A DNA stretch of 64,000 nucleotides from Gliomastix tumulicola. Taxonomy: Eukaryota; Ascomycota; Sordariomycetes; Hypocreales; Bionectriaceae. The translations under genes and the position numbers were made by a program. The notes below the pieces were generated by a model that was not told the DNA's origin, did no database searches, and saw only the letters and a program-made list of their open reading frames with translations. Location: assembly GCA_001599755.1 (NCBI GenBank), contig BCHX01000002.1, forward strand, positions 5,004,330 through 5,068,329, given 5' to 3'. Of this stretch, positions 40,583 through 52,556 are shown one piece after another; position 1 is the stretch's first letter, and each line of letters opens with the position of its first letter.

Positions 40583-43503
40583 GATTGATCGGCGGTCGGT
40601 GTCTCGGGTAAGAGAAAAACAGGTTTCAGCCGGTGAAAACTGTTTTCAAAAACAAGTCTCCGATAAGGGGAAAAGGTGTGAGCAGACAAAATCGGGCAGA
40701 AAGAAGCCTGCGATCGCGCACAATAAATACTTCAAGTAGGGCTGCTTGAAAGGATGGCCGCAAACGGGTAAGGACAGACACTCCCGATGACGCAGGCCAC
40801 AAGACCACTGTCAAGCAAGAGGATGGGTAGGAGATAGCTTCGTATCGCCAACGGGCATTGGGATGGCGTTGCGTCGGGTCAAGAATGCGGAACACCTGGG
40901 CTGGTCGATGCCGGCCCGATGCAAGGCGGATGGAAGGCGAATAGTTGAGATGCGCGACCCTAGGACGTCAAGAGAAGGAGCTGTGTAATTATGGTGCAAT
41001 CAAGGAAGGTACGCAAGCTGCGGCTGGGCAGTACTAGTAGTAGGCGTGTAACCGTGGGAGCTGCTTTCGAATACGGGAGGGCCGAGGTGTGCGTTGCAGT
41101 GCTGGTTGCCGGCGGCGAAAGTGAGAAGGGTTGAGAGGCGAGGAAGACAGGGTGGCGCACAGGCAGGGCAGGGCGGAACGATATGTATATGCTGGCGGCG
41201 GTGCTTCTTTCCAGAGCTACTAAGCTGCAGCTAGTCGTCAGTGATGTAGTGCGACAAACGGTCAGGGAAGGCTCCAAGGTACCACTGCAGGTGAGATTGG
41301 TCGATGATGATAAGAGAATTGGCAGGAGAAAGCAGGACCACCCCCGAAATAGATGGGCCACTCTGTCGTGTCTACTCCGCTTGCTGCTTCACCGGCAAGC
41401 TATCTATGCAAGGAGCCGTCTGATCGGTGAGGCAAACGAGCAAGGGGTCCAGTCGCGGGACGGGACAGGGCCTTGAAGTTGGTGCGCCCACGGGTCTCTC
41501 AGAAATCAATCGATTCGCTGCAGCGACGCAGGTGTGCCGGGCGGTGTCTCTGATAGGACGACGCTCGAAGAGGCGGTAAAGGTGGTGATCGAGGAGCAGA
41601 GGAAAAGAAACCGGAGGGAAAAAACGGATGCCTCAGGAAGCAACTGGCCAGAGAAGCTGCGGATGCTGGATAAGGTTGTGCCGAGTGCTTGCTTTTTTTT
41701 GTGCTTTGCGCGGATGGCGGGGAAGGTGCTCTTTCCTCGTTGGACTTTGGATCACAGACCAGGGAAGGTACAAGTACCTGATCGGCGAGCTCAGATAGTG
41801 GCAGGAGCGTTTCAGTGAGTCTGGGCGGCACCTGCAGTGAATTACGACTGGATCCCGATGCACCTGCAGAGAGGTGCAAGATGAAGATTCACGACTGCCT
41901 CAAAAGGTTACGTGCTCTTAGTCATTGCCGAGCAGATCGAAGCCCTTACACCTGCTAGTCCCATCCGAGCCTAGGACGGGGACAGCAAAGTGAATCCTCG
42001 ATCCCACGCGAGACGCATCTCCAAGAAACAGGTGCTGTTGTGCTCGCGCACTGGTTGATTAGCCGTCCCTCGATTGGCGAATCCCATCCTCCAGTGGACG
42101 CAAAGGTCCCTCGGCCCTAATGACCCTGTGCATGTCCTGAATCCATGATGCAGTCGGACGTGTTCCGGAGCGCAATCCCAGTCTGAGCATTTCACTAATC
42201 ATCCACTTCCCCAAGGCCTAGACGCAATGGCAGCTGCTCCGTAATCTCGTCTGCAAGCAGGGCGGCAGCAAAGGACAATGCACGCAATCGGTACGTAATC
42301 GGAGGCCGCGGGGTCCCAGCTCCTCTGTTCTCACACAGCTGCTGCCGCATGCCGACAGGCGATCCATCCTAATCGCAGCGATATATTGAATGCTACGAAC
42401 TAGAGGTTACATTGCGATATACGGAGCTCCCGTCACATCAGATAGCTGACGACGATTACAGACATGAAAATTCGAATCGGCCACAGATAGGGGTATCAGA
42501 GATTACGCCATCACATGCAAATCTTACAGTCTGGCCAGAAAAGCACAATCACCGATTCACCCCCTGTTGTCTCACTCACAACCTGCCATCGAATAGAGTT
42601 TAGCTCAGCAGTTAAGCTTAGACTCAGACCCATGCCCTGGCAGCCATGACTCTCCTCGAGCGAGAACGAGATTATTGATGCCTGATGTCTGGTCAGGTCA
42701 CCCAACGGACGACTTCCGCCTCATAATTGCAAACGAAATTCTCATCGGCACAGTAGAGTGCCTTGGCAACTGTCACATCGCACTCCGCTTGCGACGTTAG
42801 GGGAGGCTGAGTTGCTTGGCAGAGCAATGCTAGGGAGGGGTAATAGTCAATCATCATGATGAAAGGGTCTAGACTGACAGTATACGGGGACATAATTGTG
42901 TCACCCATAAACAGCCTAAGACATCCCGTATTTATCAGGGTCGTCATGATCGTCTCTGATCGGCCGAACAAGTATGGCGAGATAGCCCGGCTAGGACGGC
43001 AAAAGACGGCTTGCGAGACAACTCGATGCGATGGTGTGAAGTCACACACAGCTTATCAGCCGTGTTCCTGCCGTCACACCACAGCTCCATATTTCAAATT
43101 GACTGAGTTGTCTCACCACACCACCAGCATATGAGAGAGATGCCGACTCTCCTGCCTGGCTCCCCTGTCGCTCGCTGGTCACCCGCCTTGGGTCATCAGA
43201 GTCGATGTCACAGGTACCTCAGAGGCCCAGTTTCAGTAGCATTGTAGACACCCGACATCACTCGTTGAATCTTCCATTCGATTATCTTGTCTCATTGGAT
43301 ACTTTTCAAGTCAATACCAGAAGCCTGCCATCAGGGGTTGTCCCCGGCCACGAATCAATTCTCCAACGCCTTGACGCCCTTTGCCATGCGCCCTTAAGGG
43401 CTTGCATTTATCTAGCTAACATTCCACCACCACCACCATCTCACAGCATGACATCGTTGGCAATGACTTTGTTGCCCGTGAATGAGGTTGAGCCTGACGA
43501 GGC
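40583..43503. other. Long gene-poor region
   Basis: 2.9 kb between the USP start and the eIF3l end. Open frames (for example 42693-43049 minus, 41183-41476 plus) lack motifs and proper starts. An A/T-richer block runs from about 42,360 to 43,130. The part next to 40,583 is likely the USP promoter and leader. No gene, tRNA or clear repeat found. Confidence 0.5.
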
Positions 43504-45042
43504 TTAGTTGTATGTGCGTGAAAGGTTGCGGAGATACCAGTCCACAAGCTTGCGGCCGACCTTGGCCTCGGAGATGTGAATGAGATCCTGTTGGCTGTCA
43601 GTGAATGCTTCAGTGCGCAGTAAGAAATGGTGTACATACCCCCTGGAGAGCGTAGTCAAGGTCGCTGACGTTGACAAGCTCGCCGTCCAGAAGGCCCTGG
43701 TCCTGCCAGCGCAACTGCTTGGTGCGCTGCTTGGTGACCAGAAGCCATGATCGGAGCTCATCAGGAGTCACCTCGAGGAAGCCGGCAAGCTTCTTCAGGT
43801 CCATGGTGGTGTAGAGTCTCAGGTAGGACTTGATGGTAGGGCTCCACATGGTGGTCTTGACCTCATCCATGAAGACGGCGAGGTGGTGCTCGACAGGGTC
43901 GATGTTGGACTCCGGGTTGTCAAAGTCCGGGGGAACGGGCGAGATGAACTTGGGGCAGGCGTTGCGGAACAGCTCCTCGAAGATGGGCAGCGACTCAGGC
44001 CCGCCACGCTGCAGCTTGAGCAGCTGGTCACCGTACTTCTCCCTAAGAGCGGTGTGGATGGTATCGTCGAGCCTCGTGGGGTGAAAGGCGACGCAGATGG
44101 CGATGAGAGCATACATCTGCTCGTTCTTCTTGGTGATGGAGTCGTACTGCGCGTTCTTCTGGAAGTTCTTGGTCCGCGAGACGTAGATGAGGATGTGGCT
44201 GAACATGCGGATGGCATCGGCGTAGCGGTGCATCATCATGTAGGAGAAGCCCACGTAGTAGTAGGTGGTGAAGTGGGCGGCCATGACGCGCGCAAACATG
44301 GCCTTCTTGTTGAGCTCGATGTCGTCGAGGGTCTTGAGGGCCAGGGAGAAGTCTCCGAGGAGAGTGTGCACCCGCAGAAGACCAATGATGGAGAAGTACC
44401 CCAGCATACGGTAGAGGTTCTTGGAGCCGTACTCGCCGGCCACGCTCATGGGGTCGTCGCCGCGCTTCATGGCCGCCAGCTGCTCCGTGATCTGCGATCG
44501 CTGGATGAGCGAGTATAGGACGTTGAGAACGCTGTAGCATCCCCACGTGTTGGGGTTCTCGCGGAGGATCTGGATCTCCTCCTCGTTGGAGGCTTGTCGG
44601 GCGATGCGGGATCGGTAGGAGGAGAAGGAGTTGAACTGGTAGATGAATTCGTCGATAACATCCCAAGCCCAGTAGTACTAAGATTTTGTTAAATTCGATT
44701 CTCGCCCATAGTCATCATTCAGGAGGGACCAACAGATGGCGGCTCGAGGTCAACGGGACCCTCCGAGTTCAGGATAAAGTGGAACAAGCTGCAGTAGGAG
44801 TCGTAGCTCTGGAACTTGACGTCGAGAGGTGCCGAGAAGTCGAGAGGCTGCGCAGCCTGAGCGAGTCGGGCCTGGATGTCGTCGGGCTGCTGTGCCATCG
44901 TCAGGGAGTTGGTCTGGCTAAGCTCCTCGCCGTCCTCGTACTGGACGTGCTCCTTGTACTCGGCCACGAGGACTTCCTCCTCGACATCGCTGTCGTTATC
45001 GATGGCGCGCGCCGGAGCACCGCCGTTCTGAAAGGTAGCCAT
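43504..45042 (-). CDS. Translation initiation factor eIF3 subunit L
   Basis: Three exons (45042-44734, 44677-43640, 43587-43504), 476 aa. After an acidic N-terminus comes the family core: YYWAWDVIDEFIYQFNSFSSYR, NTWGCYSVLNVLYSLI, GYFSIIGLLRVHTLLGDF, the TPR-like segment AHFTTYYYVGFSYMMMHRY and the PCI domain (about 330-440) with LRLYTTMDLKKLAGFL. The last exon encodes 27 residues ending in LSRTYN. Part of the eIF3 scaffold that recruits the 43S complex; present in filamentous fungi and animals but absent from S. cerevisiae. Intron 1 has an unusual GTTGGT donor but is required to join SEGPVDLEPPS to YYWAWD. Divergent from EFL1 with 644 bp between. Confidence 0.95.
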
Positions 45043-45686
45043 GGTCGCGACGTTGATCGTGGTCCCGGAGGCGATGCTTGTTGGGCGGATGAGGGGCAGG
45101 AACACCGAATTTTTCCTAAGCCTGAGGGGCTTGAGGGACGCTCGCGAATTTTCGTGAGCCTTAGGGCTTGTCGGTGCGAAAGCGGGGCTTTACGTGGCTT
45201 AAATGCATAACGGTGCCAGATATGCCTATATCGGAGCGGAAAATTGATGGCGCATGAAGCGGGGCATCGCCTGGAAGCGTCTTGGAGGGGCAGGTTTGAC
45301 GTAGCGACAGCCATCGTCGTGGGGAACAAGATGGCGGGTTTTTCTATTTTCTTTGCGGCGTGTGCTCTTCTTACGCGGCTGGGAAACCGTTGTGTCGTCG
45401 ATAAAAGACCCCGATGCGCCCTTGGGTGAGCCTTCGATTCCCGCATTGTCACCATCGCCAGCCTGTCCTGTCGTACTTGCGCTCGATTGCGACGACGATC
45501 CGCCGACAGTATTAGTCACGGGTTATGACGGAGCTAAGGCTCATCTACAGTCATCCTGAGTAGCAGACTACTAAGGCAACAACTCCTCCTGACTGGAGTG
45601 AGAGGTGTCCGATCCTCTATTTAGAAGGACGGCTTTCTCTAGAAACGCATTTCGAGGGGTGAACCAGCCACTCCTACATACCAAAC
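45043..45686. promoter_or_regulatory. Bidirectional promoter of eIF3l and EFL1
   Basis: 644 nt between two divergent translation/ribosome-biogenesis genes. A 97-codon open frame (45226-45519 minus) starts with GTG and is not called. CCCTAAGGC / GCCTTAGGG-type strings occur on both sides (45121-45165). Confidence 0.45.
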
Positions 45687-48600
45687 ATGCCTGTCGTGAC
45701 ACCAGAAAAGCTGGCCAGCCTGCAAAGGCAGTCAGAAGATATCCGCAACGTGAGAGACGTCGAGACTGCTCGTTTTTCGTAGCGCCAGCTGATTTATTTC
45801 CAGATTTGCATCCTAGCCCACGTCGACCATGGCAAAACCTCCCTCACAGATGCCTTGCTGGCGACCAACGGCATTATCTCGCCCAAGCTGGCAGGCAAGA
45901 TCCGATACCTCGACTCGAGACCAGACGAGCAAACTCGCGGCATTACCATGGAGTCCTCGGCGATCTCTCTCTACTTTTCGATGCTACGCCGGACAGCCGC
46001 CGAGTCGGAACCCGAACAGAAAGAATACCTTGTCAACCTAATAGACTCGCCTGGACATATCGACTTCAGCAGCGAAGTGTCCACAGCATCAAGACTTTGC
46101 GACGGTGCCGTGGTGCTAGTCGATGCTGTGGAGGGAGTGTGCAGTCAAACGGTCACGGTCCTCCGCCAGACGTGGATCGAGAAGCTAAAACCGCTGCTCG
46201 TCATCAACAAGATGGATCGTCTCGTTACCGAGCTAAAAATGACGCCGGCCGAGGCCTTCGTACATCTCAGCAAGCTCCTCGAGCAGGTCAACGCCGTGCT
46301 AGGAAGCTTCTTCCAAGGCGAGCGAATGGAGGAGGATCTCAACTGGCGAGAGAAGATGGAGGAGAGGGCCAAAGCTGCGGCGGCAGCAAAAGAGTCCATC
46401 ATTGCGGACCAGACAAGCGAGGCGGGCGATGTGCAGTGGGAGGAACGAGACGATGAAGACCTCTACTTTGCACCCGAGCGGAATAATGTCATTTTCAGCA
46501 GTGCCGTGGACGGCTGGGCGTTTACGTGCCGGCAGTTTGCCAGCTTATACGAGAAGAAGCTCGGCATCAAGCGCGGTATCATGGAAAAGGTGCTATGGGG
46601 CAGCTTCTATCTCGACCCGAAAACGAAAAAGATCCTCGGTCCCAAGCATCTCAAGGGACGGAACCTCAAGCCCATGTTTGTGCAGTTGGTCCTCGAGCCG
46701 ATCTGGACCGTCTACCAAGCGACCACGGGCGGTGACAATGGCAAGGGCGACCCGGCATTATTAGAAAAGGTCACCAAGTCTCTCAACATCTCGATATCTC
46801 CGCACGTTATTCGGGCTCGCGATCCCCGACTCCTCATGACGACGGTCTTTGCCTCGTGGCTTCCTCTGTCAACCGCTCTTCTTGTCTCTGTTATTGAAAG
46901 TCTGCCGTCGCCTCCGAAAGCGCAGGCGGAGAGATTACCCGACTTGATTGCAGATATGCCGGGTGCCGAGGCGATCGACCCTGATGTAAAGAACGCTATG
47001 GTGTCTTTCAAGCAGGACAAATCGGATCCCGTCGTGGCCTACGTCAGTAAGATGGTGTCTGTTCCGGAAAGCGAGCTACCAGAGAACAAGCGACGACCTG
47101 GCCAGATGACCGGCGAGGAGGCAAGAGACTTAGCGCGAAAGAAGCGAGAGGAGGCTGCTAAAGCGGCCAGTGCCAACGGCGACGGAGGCGTCGGCGGAAT
47201 TACGGATGCATTGGGGGATGCGAACATCGATGGTATCACGCCAGAATTAGAGGAGAAGAAGCACGATCCCGAGCACTTGATCGGGTTTGCAAGGATGTAC
47301 TCTGGAGACCTGTCTGTTGGAGACAAGCTCTACGTTATCCCACCCAAGTGGTCACCGGCAAATCCCAATGCGGAACCGAAGCCGCAGGAGGTTACGGTCA
47401 CGGCTCTCTACATGTTGATGGGAAGAAATCTCGAAGCACTGCCGACCGTGCCTGCGGGTGTCGTTTTTGGCATCGGTGGTCTCGAGGGAAAGATCCTCAA
47501 GAACGGCACGTTATGCAGCCGGCTCGATGGCGCAGTCAACTTGGCTGGTGTGAACATGGCCGGACAGCCCATTGTCCGCGTTGCGCTGGAACCTGATAAC
47601 CCCGCAGATCTGGATAAGATGATTCAGGGGCTGCATCTGCTAGTCCAGAGCGACCCCTGCGCCGAGTATGAGCAGTTCGAAAGCGGCGAGCATGTGCTGC
47701 TGACAGCTGGCGAGCTTCATCTCGAGCGCTGTCTCACGGATCTGCGGGAGAGGTTTGCCCGCTGTGAAATCCAGGCCGGCGAACCCATCGTTCCATACAG
47801 AGAGACAATCGTCCGTGCAGAGGAGATGCGGCCGCCTGTTGACAAAGAGCTCGGCCGCGGCGCCGTCGTGGCGACTACTAGTTCGAAACAAGTCACACTC
47901 ACAGTTCGAGTCCGTCCGTTGCCATCCCAAGTCACCGATTTCCTCCTCAAGAATTCTCCGTCAATCAAAAGACTCTACACGGACCGTAAAACGGCCGACG
48001 AATCAGAAGGCGACGAAGAGGGAATTGAGGACGACACAGATCAGGCAAGGGGCGTGGTTCTGTCAGTGGACGAACTCAAGGCGCAGCTGAAACAGGAGCT
48101 GGAGGCTGGAAAGGGACGGGAAGTGTGGAAGAACCAGGTCGACAACATTGCCTCGTTTGGCCCGCGGAGAACAGGACCGAATCTGTTGGTTGATGCAACG
48201 AAAGACGGTATCTTTTCCAAGGTCTTTGCCAGCGGTAGTGACACAACAGCAGCGCCCCGAGCAGAGGAGGCTCTCCAAGCTCACCACTTGGCTGACAATA
48301 TCGTCTACGCTTTCCAGCTCACCACGGCGCAAGGGCCGCTCTGTCACGAGCCTATCCAAGGCATCGCTGTCTTTGTCGAGAGCGTCACCCTCGACCTGCC
48401 AGATGAGAGCACCTCGGCGAGAGATAAGCTCGGCCGTCTGACGGGCGAGGTCATCAAGACGTTCCAAGCGTCTCTCCGATCGGGCTTCCTAGACTGGTCC
48501 CCGCGTATCATGCTTGCCATGTACACCGTCGAGATTCAAGCCTCGACCGAAGTCCTGGGACGCGTATACGACGTCCTAACCCGACGAAGGGGCCGCGTCA

Positions 48601-48929
48601 TCGCAGAGACCATGAAGGAGGGTACGCCCTTTTTCACGATCCAAGCTCTGCTACCCGTGGCCGAGAGTTTCGGGTTCGCAGATGAGATGCGCAAGCGCAC
48701 GAGTGGTGCTGCCCAGCCGCAGCTCATTTTTGCTGGGTTCGAGATTCTGGACGAGGATCCCTTCTGGGTGCCTTTCACCGAGGACGATCTCGAGGACCTC
48801 GGCGAACTGGCCGACAAGGAGAACGTGGCCAAGAGGTACATGGACGGGGTCAGGAGGAAAAAGGGGCTCCTGGTGGAGGGGAGGAACGTCGCTACGGATG
48901 CGGAGAAGCAGAAGACGCTCAAAAGATAA
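45687..48929 (+). CDS. Elongation-factor-like GTPase EFL1/Ria1 (60S maturation)
   Basis: Two exons (45687-45749, 45804-48929), 1,062 aa. EF-2-type GTPase: P-loop AHVDHGKTSLTD (26-37), switch I RGITMESS, DSPGHIDF, NKMD. It carries a long charged insertion between the G domain and domain II (REKMEERAKAAAAAKES), and another within the later domains (Asp/Glu-rich, about 770-785); both are typical of EFL1 as against EF-2. EF-2-like domains IV and V follow, with SGFLDWSPRIMLAMYTVEIQ and GRVYDVLTRRRGRVIAE. With Sdo1/SBDS it releases eIF6/Tif6 from pre-60S subunits in the cytoplasm. It lacks the diphthamide His loop expected in EF-2. The start matches the conserved fungal N-terminus MPVVTPEKLASLQ. 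Confidence 0.95.
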
Positions 48930-49796
48930 TGAACGACCTTACATGGCCAAATCAAAATATTTCACATCTCAACAGCGTCCCCTTACTCACATTGGGCTAG
49001 ATGAGCTCCAGCGGTGCCGTTCGGCGTTCCAGAAACCTAGCCGTAGCATGTCGCCTGGGTCGGGATAGGTAAATGTCCGAAACTAATCAGCTTCAACAGG
49101 ACCATCCGAACTGGCACCACCTGTCCCCGGACACTTTAATCGGCGACGACAACCAAGGCTGCCATTCTCGGACATCTCGGGAGCCAAAGCAACATGCCGA
49201 TGTCAGAGTTGGCCACCAGCCGCGAAGCTTTGAGTTTAACCCCCGGCTCTAGGGGACGCAGGGACCAAACTAGCAGATCTTGCATCAACTTCTGACGTGT
49301 CGCTCCGAACGAATGGGAGCAGCCGTTGGCAACGACCGCGGGGCGGTGGCCAGATAATAAAAACTCCGACTGTCCGCCGAACGCGTCTGCCACCACGGCT
49401 CGCTGGTAATGGCCATCATTGATGACGAGGAACGCGACGCCGTCTGAATCTTGTCGCTGACGGGATGAGATCTCTGCACCTCCTTTACGGAGTTAACGTG
49501 GACGTTGTGCGAGAGCTGCAGCGAGGCGACAGGTACTCTGAGCCCATCCAGGTCAACTCCAGGCCGTCGGCCGCCATGAATGAGTGACGCGTTCCCTGAC
49601 AGTCCTCTAGCTCGCAGATTACAGTGGTATGACGAGGCCTGGCGATGTCGGATGCCCGGATGCTGGGATTCGTCATCGTTGTAGGGAGGTTTATAGGTGT
49701 CGAGCATCCGGAACTGCAGGCAGTTCCACGCCCTGTCGCCCAGCAAACCTGAGACTGTTGTTGCACCTAGATTCATCAGATATTCAGTCAGTCGCA
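48930..49796. other. Intergenic region
   Basis: 867 nt holding the 3' end of EFL1 and the promoter of the Rds1-like gene. An upstream in-frame ATG at 49629 extends the next frame but lacks conserved features. No gene seen. Confidence 0.45.
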
Positions 49797-51197
49797 ATGG
49801 CGCCCAAGCGATTCTATGCGCCAGCTGCTGCGCTTGCCCTCGTCAAGTCGGCGGCTGGAATTCCCTTCGTCTCGACTCCAACAACTACTTTGTCGCAAGC
49901 CGCGTCTACCACAGAAACCGTCGTTTCGGTCGCCAATGTCACCTCACACGGCCCGTTCACCGGCACGGCGACAACGACGGGTGCTCTGACGGCTACCAGC
50001 ATTCTGGCTGCGTCCATCTCAGCCCAGTCTGCCCCTGCGTCTGCCACGACGTACCCGGCCAACGGTACACTTGTCGACCCAGAACCCGCGCCGTATGTGC
50101 CAGCGGGCGGTCGTGGAACAAACGGGACGCAGCCTGTGTACCGTCCCATGAGCGACTTTGACTACCAGTCGCTCGCGCTCGCTCTGTACCAGGAGTGGAT
50201 CGAGCTCGACCTCTTCCACTACGGCCTGGCCACCTTCTCCGAGGACGACTTCTTGTCGCTTGGCCTCACTGCGGACGACCGCTACCTTCTCGAGTTCATG
50301 GCAGATCAGGAAGTCGGGCACGCCACGCTCATCACCAACCTCCTGGGCGCCGAGGCCCCCGTCCAGTGCACGTACAACTACCCGGTCAGCAACCTCCGGG
50401 AGTACATCGACTTCAGCCAGAAGCTGACCCGCTTCGGCGAGTCGGGCGTGTACGGCTTCCTCAACCACCTCGACTCGGGCGCGGCGGGCCAGCTGCTGCT
50501 CCAGAGCATCAGCACCGAGGCGCGGCAGCAGCTGATCTTCCGGCAGTTCGAGGGCCTCTTCCCGATGCCGGTGTGGTTCGAGGTCGGGATCCCGCAGTCG
50601 TGGGCGTGGACGCTGCTAGCGCCGTACATCTCGTCGTGCCCGGCGAACCAAACGCGGCTCGCGTGGCAGAACTACCCGGACCTGCGCATCCTCAACCAGC
50701 CCAACCCGGCGCGCATCAACGGGTCCAACGTCTTCAACGAGACGACGGGCGGGTATACCAACACGCTCAACACGACGGGCATCTCGGCGTCGCAGTCGTG
50801 CATCAACGCCACCGTCGCGGGCGAGAACTGCACGGCCGCCATCACGCAGAACCGCACGCACCCGCTCAGCTACCCGGGCCGCCAGGTCTTCCTCGAGTGG
50901 GACAGCCCGGGCAAGCCCGTCGGGCCCAACAACAGCTACGTGACCAACACGACGGCCGGCACGCCGCGCTACTGCCTGTGGGTGAACCAGCTCAACGCGA
51001 CGTATACGCCGCTCGAGAACGTGCGCAACGGCTCGGCGTACACGTTCCAGCCCAATACGACGACGTACGCTGGGGATCCGACGGTCAACGGGACGACGTT
51101 CATCGCTCTCACGGACGAGAGGCTGTACGTGACGCCGTACAACCTGTCGCTGGTCAACCCGCACGTGTATGCCGTTGCCGTTTACCAGGCAGGATGA
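49797..51197 (+). CDS. Rds1-like secreted ferritin-fold stress protein
   Basis: Intronless, 466 aa from ATG 49797. A hydrophobic secretion signal (about 1-20, AAALALVKSAAG) leads a Thr/Ser/Ala-rich mucin-like region (about 25-95), then a ferritin-like four-helix domain (about 118-290). That domain holds LALALYQEWIELDLFHYGLATFS, EFMADQEVGHATLI, AAGQLLLQSISTEARQQLIFRQ and WAWTLLAPYISSCPANQTRL; the acidic/His residues in EWIELDLFH and DQEVGHA could bind metal. The C-terminal half has at least ten N-glycosylation sequons. The family includes S. pombe Rds1, induced by starvation, CO2 or stress; the biochemical role is unknown. Start at 49797 preferred because the signal peptide begins there. Confidence 0.88.
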   Translation: MAPKRFYAPAAALALVKSAAGIPFVSTPTTTLSQAASTTETVVSVANVTSHGPFTGTATTTGALTATSILAASISAQSAPASATTYPANGTLVDPEPAPYVPAGGRGTNGTQPVYRPMSDFDYQSLALALYQEWIELDLFHYGLATFSEDDFLSLGLTADDRYLLEFMADQEVGHATLITNLLGAEAPVQCTYNYPVSNLREYIDFSQKLTRFGESGVYGFLNHLDSGAAGQLLLQSISTEARQQLIFRQFEGLFPMPVWFEVGIPQSWAWTLLAPYISSCPANQTRLAWQNYPDLRILNQPNPARINGSNVFNETTGGYTNTLNTTGISASQSCINATVAGENCTAAITQNRTHPLSYPGRQVFLEWDSPGKPVGPNNSYVTNTTAGTPRYCLWVNQLNATYTPLENVRNGSAYTFQPNTTTYAGDPTVNGTTFIALTDERLYVTPYNLSLVNPHVYAVAVYQAG

Positions 51198-52556
51198 GAG
51201 GTGTCATGTGAGGCGGGGTTGGTTCGGCATCTTCCCGTAATGTGGTAGCATCGCATTCCTGGCGGTGAGAGCAGTAGTTATCTGTGGAGGAGATCCTGGG
51301 GTTCCGATTGGCGTTGTCTGTTTCTCGCGCACTTATATAATGATGACTGACTGAGTTCTGGACCTGTAATAAACTGATTCAAGTCTCAATCGTTGTCGGC
51401 AATTGGTCTCGTGTGCCGGTGTCGGGGGATTATCGGGTGCCTACCCTAAAGAAGAGTCGGCTTTGTCAATCGCTCATATCCTGGAAGTGGCAATAAGAGG
51501 TTGTGCAGACAAATATAGGCGTGCCTGTGCTCGCAATGCACATGCTCGGGTTGTTTCGGCCTCCTGCATCCGTCTTATATGCATCTGCCGCGTAACGCAG
51601 AGTGAGGCGATTCCCGTCATCCGATGCCGCAGTTTGCTCTGCAGGTGGTGGCCTCCAACTGCAACCCTCCTCCCCCCACACTCTCACAGGATCTATCCAT
51701 CCAGGAATCCGTTCAGGCTGACTGCTCCGATCGCCAAGGCTTCCGCAATTACTTTGTTGCATCTGCCGTCACGCGAGGCGGATGGGACCGGGTCGATGGG
51801 CAAGACGAGACCGTTCGAGGTTGTGGTGTTTGTTCAAGCCACTGAAGATGCCAGGAGGCGCTATAAAAAAAAACCCCGAGTGCAGCCCAGCTAAAGACCT
51901 CCCAACGCTGCGGTTCCTTCCCACTCCATGTACCCGCAAAGTACCCGCCGCTGCCACCATCCCACCCCAGGTACCTCTGAACAGGTGACTCACACACTGC
52001 TGCCTCAGGTACCTGCAGCCCACCTGCCCCACTGACGAATACCGGACTAGTGACATGGTCTTTCTACAGCCTCACTGCCTTTTCTGCCTGCCTCACGGCC
52101 TGGACTCCTTTTTCTCTTTCTCCCCTGCTTACTCTCCTCGACAAACGAGCCGTCTATTTTTCTTTCTGTGTGCTGATACGCCCCCTTTTACGTACATACG
52201 CTCTTGTATTCACCGCACTTCTCATTCTTGACCTATCCTTGAACCCGTCAGCTATTTTCTTGTCAGCACTACCCGGATCTCGCGTTTTAGCCTTCCGCTG
52301 CACATCGCCAGAAACTTCTTTTCTTGTGCCTTTCTTCCCACCTCCCCACGTGGTCCGCGCGAACAACGACCCCTCCACTGTTTCCCGAGGCAAACACACA
52401 CAAACATCGTGCGACTGAGTGCGGCCTCCCGAGGCTCGTCTGTGTATTTCTAGGAATATATTACAAATACCCCCCCCCTCTTGGTTTCCCGGCCCCCCAT
52501 TTTGTCGCATCACGCGCACGACGACCACCGGTCCCCCCGACCGGTAGAGCCAAACC
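51198..52556. other. Intergenic; long C/T-rich leader of DOT1
   Basis: 1.36 kb. Pyrimidine-rich sequence from about 52,060 to 52,540 looks like a DOT1 promoter/5' UTR. Two AGGTACCT palindromes (51969-51976, 52007-52014) lie 38 bp apart. Open frame 52050-52418 begins with GTG and is not called. Confidence 0.45.

Noticed and set aside
42693..43049. 118-codon minus-strand frame with several Cys
   Set aside because: Starts with GTG; no signal peptide at the internal Met; Cys spacing fits no family; probably chance in A/T-richer DNA.
45226..45519. 97-codon minus-strand frame upstream of eIF3l/EFL1
   Set aside because: Begins with GTG, lies in a bidirectional promoter, and has no recognisable motif.
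50195..51211. 338-codon open frame overlapping the Rds1-like gene in another plus frame
   Set aside because: Same-strand shadow caused by high third-position GC; Arg/Ala/Val-rich with no domain, whereas the other frame has a signal peptide and ferritin-like core.
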